Assembly (NCBI RefSeq): GCF_000003815.2
Contig: NC_049997.1
Location: forward strand, 7,536,707-7,600,706
DNA length: 64,000 nucleotides
Origin: Branchiostoma floridae
Taxonomy: Eukaryota; Chordata; Leptocardii; Amphioxiformes; Branchiostomatidae
Direction of reading: 5' to 3'
This document shows, piece by piece, positions 13,301 to 25,300 of the stretch (positions are counted from its first letter, which is position 1; each line of letters opens with the position of its first letter). The position numbers and the translations under genes are program-made. The notes under the pieces were generated by a model, which saw only the letters and a list, made by a program, of their open reading frames with translations, searched no databases and was not told the origin of the DNA.

Positions 13301-16300
13301 ATATAGGGCCTTAGTGTATGATATAAAAAGTTATTTGCAATTCACTCTTAAGTTTGAATTCATCAATTTGTATTCCAGCATTACAGAGGAAAACTTTATT
13401 GTGTCTAGGAGGCAATTGTAAGGATTGATTGTTAACACAATTTGTTGGGTGTAAGCAAAGGACAGCTGGAGTAAAAGGAGTAGATTAGTGAGATGTTATA
13501 GGCAGTTGAAGATTCAGACACTGCTGTGTGGTGGGGAATGAAGGAGTTAAGAGATAGAAGTTGAAAGGGGCATTTAAAGCAATGTCAATAAGCTGTTGAT
13601 CAGGCTGATAGATGTAGTACATATAGCTCAGTAGTTGCTTTACAGTAGAGAAGTTGCCAACAATGCACACAGGTGCAACTTACATGTAAGCCCACACCAA
13701 TTTATCACCCTGGATCCTGGACAATTTAAATTAATTTGTTTTAGAAAAAAGCATCACAAAAACAAAGGTCTGAGAGGAAAACTTGCATATGCTCTGTTCA
13801 CTCCCAGAAACACAGTGTCAAAGGTTCAGACTCAGACATATGTTTTTGTGTTGATCTTCCAGATTTTAGATCCAAGAAACAACAAATTAAATTGGTGTGG
13901 CCTAAACTGTGTGCTTCCATGCATGTGTGTTACATGTTTGCATGCGCAACTTTAACTTAAGTAATCTCCAGGCAATTTTACCAGTGGCATAAGATAGTAT
14001 CAAAGTTGGCTAATACCCCCCTCACAAGTAGCGAAAATCGTTTGGACACAGAGTCTGCAAGCTCTGAATTATGAGGAGGCATGGCCCTGATGCCGACAAA
14101 GAAATGGCAGAGTTCCCCCCTTCCTGTCAGGGTCATGCCTCTTCATAATTTAGAGCTCGCAGACTCGTCGTCCGATCGATTTTTGCTACATGTGAGGGGG
14201 GTATAAGGAGTACAGCTGGCCAAAGGGAGTCATCAGCCACTGGGTAGCCAAACACACTCCTAGGCAGCTTTTGATACTATCTTATCGTAGGATCTGCTTG
14301 GAGATTAAACCTTAAGGCTGACAAGCTTGTTTTACATTTTATTTCTTTGTGTTTGTGTTCCTATAATTTGATTTGTGTTTTTGCATGGACCCTTCCAGCC
14401 ACCGAACAAAGACTTACCCCAATGTAACCTTGAGTCCCAAGTAAGTCGTTGTGTCTTAAAAGCTGCCTGGCAACATCTTAAAGCTTTTGGATGAGCTGCT
14501 CTCAAATCTTTCTTGTCCACCATTTAAGGTTGAAGCTTTTGTGGAGAATAACTTTCGAATCAACGCACTGCACTGGGATGCAAATTTCAAAAGTGATTAA
14601 TTGAAAGAAGTACTGTATGGGATTGATCATGCACTGCTACCAACCATAGACTTTTTCATGGATCCCTTTGCTTGCTGGGAAAGAAGGTTCTTTAAATGTT
14701 GAATATCAACATTTTTTTGTACACATCCAAGTGTTTTAATCAAGCATCGTTTTGGTGACCGCCTGTCAAAAGTTACACATCATTCCCTATTTTTACCAGC
14801 ATGTAACGGGATCCTTGAAAAGGTTTATACTTTTGCCGTGGTGAAAATTAGCTAAGGACTGCCCCTGCACGTCTTCACATTGTTTGCAATTATCCAGCTG
14901 CTCTGTAGTTGGTAATGATTAACTAGAACTCTATATATAGAGTTGGTCATGTACTATAGTTGTTTTTTTTTGTGTGTGTCTTTTGCTCTTCCGAGTCAAA
15001 GTTTTATTGCACAATTTTACTATACATAGCATTTGGCTCAAATAAGAAAATTTAGATTTGTCCATTTACTTCTGGCCATGAGTTAAAAATGAGGTTTGTT
15101 AAAAGGAGGTTAAGAAACTTGGCAATCATTTTGCACTCTACAAATGTGTTACATTCTTCCTTTGTTTGAGCTATTGCTTAAGTAAGCAAAATCTTTGTCT
15201 TCAAGTGTTTGCAAAGTCTCGGTCATTGAAGGGGCAAGACACAATGTGCAAAGTCCCTGGGTACTGTGAGATATGTGAAACTTTCACAACTGTGTGTGAG
15301 CCGTGCCAAACAGAAACTGGCCATGTGAAATAGTCCATAAAGTACTACTAGCCTCGTGACATTCTGAAGGGCGGAGTAGAATTTTGCACCTCCCAAGTTT
15401 ACGGCATAACTCTAAGGTGGCTTCATTGTGTACATGGAGTTAGATCTTGCCTCTGCTTCTGTATTTGGTAATGGCCAAATGTTATTACGTCGTGAATTCA
15501 GGATGCCAATCGTTACAGCATGAGAAAAATACCAAGATTATTTTTACAATTGTAGACGACCATTTTTATCTCAGTATTTTCATGATTTTTGTTGTTACCT
15601 TTAAAAAGTAGATTTTCAATATTATTATTTTCAATACTACTATCACCTGAGTATCTGGGTAATAAATTTCACATTTCCTTTTACTTTTTATTTACTCATT
15701 ATAAAAAGTCAGTTTTCTTACTAGGATATATTGAGAACCTATATATATTTTTTTCCATGTCTTGATGATCTTCTTGACTCTTCCTCCAGACCCTTGATGA
15801 GGGAGGAAGAAGACTCGCCAGAGCTCCAGGCTCTTAAGACGGACCGAGATGTTCAGATCCTGAACCACATCTTTGACGACATCGAGAACTTTGTCTCGAG
15901 GCTCCAGAAGGCTGCGGATGCCTTTAACGAGCTGTCCAAGAGGAAGAAGAACAAGAAGAGCAAGAGGAAGCAGCAAGGTCTGGACTTATTCCTTTAAAAA
16001 GTTAATTATATCATTATTTTGCCGTAATTGTGTCAAGTTGATATCTACTGAGCTACTGTTACAGTAATACAGTAGGTTCATGTGCAAACATGTCTTGTCT
16101 AAGTGCCTAGGCTGGGCACTCAAATGCTGCTTCTGTCTGTTAGGACTTATTTCTTGAAGCGTATCGTAATTGTGTCTTAAATGTGTTGAGGTATTGTAGC
16201 AAAAGTATCAAAAGTATCTCTGCTCCACTGTAATGTTCCTCCATGTTGTATGGTCCTGATCGCCTTAGCTTCTGTTGCCTTTAAACTTAGTCCTGTGTCT

Positions 16301-19300
16301 TTTATGTCCTAGTCATTTACTATGTATTTGCCGGGTAGTTATTAGCTATATCTTGAAATATCAGGAATGTAAATGTAAATAACTTTATGTGTCAGCATCA
16401 GGGCTCTAGCCAGCGTCCGTTTTTCCGTCAATTGACGGAAATTCGCTGCGTCTGACGGAAAAATTTTAAAAGCAATCCGTCAACCTTGACGGACAAAAAT
16501 CCTTGGTGGAAGCTACAGGCGGGTTGGGGACGCCGTCCACGGCCATAAAAGCCACACACTGTTTGTTTTGCTATTGTTATGACTGTTGACAATGTGTGTC
16601 GGCACTCTTTCGCATACGATAATCTCATTAAAACCGTTTTTTCAAGGTCTCAATGGCAACATTAACTACTTTGTAGTGTCATGGGAAAATAAGTTTTCGC
16701 GGTTTTCATGACGACTGGAATTGGCTTACGGAAAAAAAATTTGAGCTGGCTAGAGCCCTGGTCAGCATCATTTTTCAGTTGTGCTTGAAAAAGTCTGACC
16801 ATCCACAGTGAGAAACTATGTTGGTATAGGGCAATACATAATTATAGGTGGTTGGTATAGGGCAGTACTTAATTAATCTTCTTACTATAAATGTACTTCC
16901 CTTTTAACATTGAATCCTTCAGCTTTCCTGAAAGGAAAAGTATATATAATATAATACCTTTTTAGGGCCCATTGTCCAAGGTATACTTCTGTACATTTAG
17001 CTCTATGCAGAGTGTTTTTAAGTCTTCTTCTTAGCCATTTCATGCGCTGACCATATTTGATATTTCAGGTGAGGGTCTGCTGACAGTGCGCGCCCGCCCG
17101 CCCCCAGAGACAGACTACATCGACTGTTTCCAGAAGTTCAAGTATGCCTTCAACCTCCTGGCCAAGCTCAGGCCCCACATCCACGACCCAAACGCCCCGG
17201 AACTGGTGCATTTCCTCTTCACTCCGCTGGAACTGGTCATCGAGAGTTGTCAGGTACTACTAGTTCTTCCAATGTTATTCTCCTTCTATATTCATCCTCC
17301 TACACAGAGATCTAGACATCCAACAGCGAAACGGCCTGTCTGGATGTACCCTGCTCTTTCAACCGTCACCCTTAGTTCCTGACCGCCCTGCTTATAAATA
17401 TGAATGAGCTTACCCTTCTATATGCAAGACCCCTTTTGAAAACTTAAAGGCCTATTCTCTGATTGGCTGACAGCTGATTGGGGGGGGGGGGCGTCCACAA
17501 GAACTAAGGATGACAGTTGAGAAAGCAGGGTACATCCAGACAGGCGGTTTCGCCGTTGGATGTCCCTGCGTAGGAGGATGTCTATATTTAGCCTTTAGCA
17601 AGCAGATGACTCCGTCTAGTACTACTAGATCTAAGTAGCAAGCAGATGTAACTGCTGATACATTTACCCTCTGAAGTTGCATGTTGTAGTGTTTTGTTTG
17701 TTTTTCCCTGTTTTTTTCTGCTACAAAAGCAACATTCCTTCCCTTGGTGCTGAAAGTTGTCAGCTGCTGAGTGGAGTGAAGTTACTGTATCATTTTTGTC
17801 TTATCAATGTTCCTGTAATTTTCAGTATACATGGTACAGCAGTTTCTGTAGAGCCTCAGTGATACTAATTTTGTCTGTAACTTGAAAGGTTGTGAAGTGA
17901 TATGGAGAATTAAGAGGGTGAAATTTCTGATTGCTTTGTTCCTTTATTGTTATTCTCCGACTATATATGGCCTGTAACAAGAAGGTCTAACTACTGATGC
18001 ACTTTTCCTCTGCATTTGCCTTTTATTTCTTGTGGCACAACAATAACATTCCTTTCCTTGGTGCTGAAATTACTATTGTGGCCTTCACTTTGAAGCTACT
18101 TCTTCCTTTTTTGGCGCATTTCTGCATTTTGCTGTGCATTTCTGCATTTTACTGTGCATTTCTGCTATTTTCTGTGCATTTCTACATTTTCCTGTGCATC
18201 TGTTTTTTTCTGTGCATTTCGTCCTTATGCTCTGCAGGATTGCTTTTCGCTTTGCATGTCTTCTATTTACTGTACATGCTTTTTGCTGACCATTTCTACT
18301 TTTTGCTCTGCATATTTGTTTTTTGCTGTACATTTCTGCTTTTTAATTTGCATATCTACTTGTTGTGCATTTCTGCTATCTTCTGTGCAGTCATTTATGC
18401 TCTTTGTTGTGTATTTGTTGGCTTTTGCTGCCATTTCTACTTTTTGCCACAATGGGATAAGTGCATTACCATCATATGAAACCAATTGCAACATCATGAA
18501 AGTGTACACAACAACTGTAAGATGTGCTTTGCGTCCTGTTTTAGGGAGTGGACCTTGCCAAGTCAGTGGTGTCGCCCCTCCTGTGTATTTCTACATTTTG
18601 GCAGAACTGGGAGAAACATTAGAATTAGTCTAATTTAAAACTACTTGCAATATCATGTAAATGTACACAACGACTGTAAGATGCGACCTTCAATTTACTT
18701 TAGGGAGTGGACCTTGCCAAGTCAGTGGTGTCGCCCCTCCTGACAGACCAGGCCATCGACCTGCTGAAGAACTGTGTGACCTCTAGGGAGGGCGACCTCT
18801 GGCTGTCCCTGGGGCCAGCATGGACTACCTCAAGGTCGGTTAGAATTTAACTCCTGCCAGGGTCGGACAAGTCCACTAGCTCTATTGTCCAGGGCAAGTG
18901 AAAGGGACGATCGGACAAGTGCATGTCCTTCCCTACTTACCCACTTGGGCAAGAAAGAATTTTCATGAGTGAGATTTTGATACTATTTTCTTTTCACAGT
19001 CATGGCATCGAGCATTGATCAACATAGAAAAATAGAGCCAATAAAAGAATTCCATTGCTGGAAGTGAAAATACATAAGCAAGTGAAAAGTTGGTTTGGGC
19101 AAGAAAATTTTTTATGTACTTGCCCGATAGGACAAGTGAATGTTAGAAAACTTGTCCAACCCTGCCTTCCACACCTGTCACTATGTAGGGCAGTGCCTTA
19201 TTCAATTTCTATAGCCCTTTGGCCATGCAGTTGTGCAAGCAAATATAAATAAGCACTGTAGCATTGGGCCAATCTACTGGTGTTACATAAAGGAAAAGCC

Positions 19301-22300
19301 ATATGGTGTTGTTTTATCTTGAAAGTTCACCTGTGTTGGCAGAATTCATGATAAAGATGGACCTTTTAAATTCTAACACGGTCAGAAGAATTTGAGTTAG
19401 ACCCAGTTTTTTACTGCACAATGTCAGTCAAGGAGTGGTGTTGTTAATTACAAAATGTTAAGAAAACTTGATGAAAGACAAGAGACTCTTTGAGGTGGAT
19501 TGTAAAATCAATCTAATCTAAAATTGAATGTTAAGTCAAGCGCAGTGTACCAAACAGCCTATTTTCCATTATCCGAATGAAAGCTCATCTGTGTTGCTAA
19601 ATTCCATATTGAAAAAGTTTAAACTTTGTTCCAACACAAAAAGGAACTCACCATAAATTTTCGGCCAAACACTCTGACCTTCTTCAGATGAATGACTCGC
19701 TGCACTAATCCGAAAGTCGTCGGATGACGTCAGGTAGCAGCGAATCATAAATGGTGGGACGGCGAAACCTGCCACCATCACGGTTCAACGAGGGTTGATG
19801 TGCCCTAATGAAAATAGCCTCCTTGAAGCCCCTCACGAACCAATCCTATTTTGTACCATATCCAGGGCTAACTGGTCCAAGGACCAGTACGTTCCGCCGT
19901 ACATCCCTCGTTTCCGTGACGGGTGGGAGCCGCCGCCCATCCCCGGGGAGAACAGCCCCATGCCGGTGAGCGACGATCTCCCCGCCGTGGTGGCGCACAA
20001 GGCTGCCGCTGTCGCCAGGGACGAGGAGATGAGGAAGTCAACAGCAAGAGAAGAGGTTTGTTTGTTTGTTTGTTTGTGGTATAAACGACGACCTCCCCGC
20101 CGTGGTGGCGCACAAGGCCGCAGCTGTCACCAGGGACGAGGAGATGAGGAAGTCAACAGCAAGAGAAGAGGTTTGTTTGTGGTATAAACGACGATCTCCC
20201 CGCCGTGGTGGCGCACAAGGCCGCCGCTGTCGCCAGGGACGAAGAGATGAGGAAGTCAACAGCAAGAGAAGAGGTTTGTTTGTTTGTTTGTTTGTTTATT
20301 TGTTTGTGGTATAAACGACGACCTCCCCGCCGTGGTGGCGCACAAGGCCGCAGCTGTCGCCAGGGACGAGGAGATGAGGAAGTCAACAGCAAGAGAAGAG
20401 GTTTGTTTGTTTGTTTGTGTGTTTGTTTGGCTGTGATATGAGTTATAAAGTAATGTTTGTTTGTTTTGTTTGTGGTGTGAAGTATAAAGCACAAAATAGT
20501 CAGTCCTGCCATGGGTGCAGATACCTAGCTAGCATTCAAGACAAAACAGCGTAGTGTTTGTTTGTTTGTTTGTTTATTGTATTAAGTACAAAGTACAAAA
20601 TTGTCAATTCTGCCATGGGTATAGATCAAGTACACAGTCAGGTACCAAAGGATCAATCTTGATTAGATTTACAAAAACAAAACTTCCACATAGGATCTGT
20701 TGCTAGTGGAGCATTCTATACATATTATGCAAGATAGCAAGAGAAGAGATTTGTTTGTTTGGCATGTTTGTTTGTTTTGTACAACCATACTGCCCAACTA
20801 GCCAAAGGTATCTGCAAAGTTTCAATCCTAATCAATTAAAATTGTTAACTTTTTTTGTGCTTTTCTTTCCAGGCTGAAGAGCGCGGCTCCAACTATAGGG
20901 ACCAGCCATCCAACAGGTTGGTTTATCTGTTTATCATTCAAGATTCATCATAGTACATCCAGAAGATATGAAGCCTTGAAACAGACAAGGGCGATAAGTG
21001 TAGCTACCATGAGTGTTGATGTCAAGCAGTGTGTATGAACTATCAACAGCTTATTAATAAGGAAACATACAGCAATGACTGGGAGGTTTGGAACGTTTAT
21101 TCTGTATTGATCCAGTATTGAAGTTACCAATCATGCATGACTGTGTCAATCCTCATAGTGTGTAGATCTCTCCTTTTAGTTAGTATCTTATGCACTAATG
21201 TCTGTCTGTAATGCCACCTGTACTGTTCTGATGTCCAGTTCTGTCTTTAAACATTTTGTCTCACATCTGACTTAACTGTAACAGCAAGATAACTTCTATA
21301 GTACCGGTACCTTAGGGTAGACCTTATAGCTTTTCGTATTTAGCAACTCACCATGTGTTGTGTCTCTTCGCCTCCTCTTTGTAGCGGATACAATAGTTTT
21401 ATGTCTGTTTCTTTTCCTTCCTCTAAACCCTAACCCGTAACCCCCTCTGACAGAAATTCCGACAAGCAGTCGGACAAACAATCAGATAAACAGTCTGATG
21501 ACAAACAGAATAGTAAAGAGGAGGAGAGGTGAGTTTGAATTCACAGGTTTAGTATCTGTGATTGGTTGGAACACTCTGGGATATGTTTTGCCTATGTTTT
21601 GGTTGTTACAGTGTTGTTGTTTTTTTTTAGTTCAATACAAAGTGTATGTCTTGTATACATCTTACATTTATCAATCATTACTGTACAGTTATGCCTTGAC
21701 TCGCTTGAGGTTTGCACTGCATGATCAATGCTATATAGAACACCATACATATGACTGTAACGTGCACTAAAAACTAGCATGTTTAAGGATATGTATGTCT
21801 TGTGTGTTACATGTATGTTGTGAGCTCTTAGCCTATTTAATTTTGAATGTGTTACACTTACAAATAGCTATCACTAAAAAGTAATCATTATCATGGTTCT
21901 GAATGGTTTGATACTAAATGACAACAGTGCGCATGCTGTGGTCACTTTCAAAACATTTTAAAAGCATTTAGAGGCACATATGACTGACAGGGTACAATTC
22001 AGGAAAGACAATCACTTATAAAAGACAATAGATGACCATTTCCAAAGTATTATAGTCCAGTTGCTTCGGTAACTATTATTTTGTGTACAAAGCTGTCTTT
22101 GTGAGAACTACATGATTGTACATATTCTCACTGGACTTGGTATACCCTTGCCTTCTTGAGAATTCTTTGAGATACCTGTGCAATGTACATGTAAATCTCT
22201 TCAAAGCCTTGCTTTGCCTTCTTTAGAACTCCAGAAAAACATTCTGATCACCATTCAGATCGGAATTCAGACCGATCAGAAAATAGGCGAAGGGAGAGGT

Positions 22301-25300
22301 AGGGCCTTACTTGGCTCATTGCACACCTCAGACTCGTTTCATTGACATCATTAACAACACACTTGCACGGTCATGGTTGTTCACATTGCATCAGAAGTAT
22401 TTTTATTTTCATTTTTTTTTAATATTTTACACAAACTTACCTTTGGTGTCAGTAAAGAATGAAAAAGAAGAAATTGAAAATCACCACCAAGTCTTTTTAC
22501 TCCTATTTTGTAACATACCAGGAATAGTTGAAAACAATCCATGACATCTACATGACCGATATTGCCAAGTCATTCCTTTCTGATTTCCTGCATGAATTTA
22601 ACTGTCTGGATATCTAAATTCAAGTGCAATGTATCTGATTCATCTTCCAGGATCAAAGAGCACACAATTATGGACAAAACAAAATATGACACTGCATGTC
22701 TACCGTGTAATTATCAATGGTCAACTCATTTTTGCACTGCTGACAACGTATGCATTGTATACTTATCATCTTGCAAGTTGAAATTAATTACTTTTTAAAA
22801 GATTTCAACTTGTAAAGTAGGAACATATGCTACTTGTAGATATTCATAGTATCAACATGTATTTCTTGCTCTGTTCTGTCCAATCACTTGTTCTGACTTG
22901 TCTCTCATCTTCTACTCTTGCCCTTCCCTTTGTGACCTTTGACCTCCAGGACTCCGGAGAGAGATGTAGACAGGAGATATAATGACAGATATGAGAGCAG
23001 GCAGCACGACAGGTGATCACCTCCTTTCTTCACTCTTTTCTTCCCTCACTCCAATTCCCAGTTGGAACTATACATGAAATTGAATCACTGCCTCTAGGCT
23101 AGTCTGTGTAAGAAACCTCATGCAACACATCTAAATATGTTATACTCTTACCTTAAAATCATACATTTATTGCAAATTTGACCCTTGAATCCCCTATGAT
23201 AATTCCAAGTACAGCACTTTAGTCCACAAAACACACAAAAATTAGAAGGCTTGCACTTCTAAACAATCACACCATCTTGCATTAAACTGTAAGCTTATAA
23301 AGATATATTCTTGTCTTCTTTCTGCAAATGACTTCTGTATGTTGCTCCTGTGTATACTACATGAACATGGCTTAGACTGTACAAATGACTTATGTCTAAC
23401 TCTGTGCAGATGCTCTGACTCTGACTCCTCTGCTTGATCTGTTCCTCTCTCTGCGCAGACATTCCGATAGGCACTATGACAGGTACATGTACGATTACAG
23501 ACACAGAGACAGGTGAGCTTGCACCTCACACCTGATATTACTGCTGCAATGTTATCTTTCTTACTGCCATTGTGTTTCTACCAGACACCATTTGGGACTG
23601 AAAATGTCTTGTAGAAACAAAATGATGAATAAGCTTAGGAAATACCCTTAACTGGGGATTGGATAGAAACTGTGAATTTGGAAAATCTGAACCAACTTAG
23701 ACTTTAAAACTTGCCTTTTGCATTATTGTGGATTGTACTTCAAAGTTTTACATATTGATGAGAGCATTTATTTTTGTTGGTTGCTGGGTAGCATATTTTA
23801 TCTGCTTTATACAATCCTCATAGCTGTTATTACCTTGAAGTTCATATATTAAGAAAACCATAGAAGAGATGTTTTACTTCAACTGAAATGAGCCTTTAAA
23901 ATTTTTGGATGACCATACAGTGCTGCTAGCATGTTCAGTCCCCAAAGTAGTTTGGCAGATACAAAGTCCTATTTAACTTGGGATAGTTATGATACACTTT
24001 TGATGTGACTAGTCTCCTACTAAAGTAGTTTTGATCACTTCCTGAAATTATACAGATGAGTCTTGAATTTGTTCCTGTCTCTTTGCTACTCTCTGTTATC
24101 TTCTTCCCAACTTTGCTAACTCTCCCTCGACAGAACACCTGAGAGGTACTTGTATCATCACCACAGGTATAACCATTTTTATGACAGGTGGGTTTGCTTT
24201 GCTTGGGTGAACCTGTCTCAAAAAACAAAGTCAATTTTCATAATGGTGAAGCACAATAATGGTTAGTGCTACACTACCATAACTACAGAGGCCAGAAATA
24301 CAATGTAGTTGGGAACAACACTCTAATACACATCATCTATGAAAATCTGACTTTGTATGCACCTTAACTTAGGTCTTAAAATTGCACATCTATATTGTAG
24401 ACAATACTAGAGTGTGAACTTTTAGATAAGTTAATCTTTAACTCTTCCAAATATATTTAAGTCATGCATGTACATGTAATCTGATATGAACACGAGCTTG
24501 TCCAATGTATGTGATTTCTCCCTCTCTTACATGTATTCCTGTGTCTTTGTACTGTAGAGTTTTCAAACCTGTGGATTTCACTTTCTTGAATGTAAAATTT
24601 CTGGTCTTTTACTAACTCTTGTTTCTGCTGTCTCTTTGCTGTGTTGTTGTAGACCCTATAGAAAGAACAGGTACTGTAGCTTCTACTCTGCTACACCTTT
24701 GTTTTCAAGCATGAAAATCACTGCAATGATTATACTGTATTCATAAATCTTTGCTATGCATGCTATTGGAATTTGGTATATATTCTATGGTGTAGTTTTT
24801 ACATGTACAGTATACTAGTTTCAAACCTAAAACTGACTGGCTAGAATAATTCCAGGCCTGCTCTCTGGTGATTGTCATTGGCAGAAAGTATATAGCTGCA
24901 CCAGGGTGATTATGTAATTGGTGGTGTCATGTGGTGCAAGACACTAACAAATGCAATCTTGACTGATCTGCATGCTTAGTTTGCTAATTTGCTAAGGAGC
25001 ACTGGTCACTTTCAGTTTGGAAAGAAACAAATCACGATAGTCTATCTGCAAGAATTTTTCCTAACTTGATAGATGATGACAGCAACAAATTGAATGAAAT
25101 CATGATATGACAGCCTGGTTTCCAGCCTTATTATAGCTCCCCAGTCTCTTCAGTCCTCTTCGCAAATATGGCGAGGACAGAAGAGTCTTGGAAGCTATAA
25201 TAAGGATGGATACAAGGCTAAAAGGAACTATCCTCCTTCAATCCTTAAATTCATATTGAAAGTGGCCAATGTTGCCTGCCCATATCTAAGTGAGAGATGT

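Noticed and set aside
17997-18633. Phe/Cys/Leu-rich open frames of about 160 codons that look like membrane proteins
   Set aside because: They arise from a degenerate 21-bp T-rich tandem repeat in an EPS8 intron and lack splice or start context.
19868-20512. Open frames on both strands over the exon-derived repeats
   Set aside because: By-products of the minisatellite; only the frame used by the exon at 19866-20055 matches EPS8.
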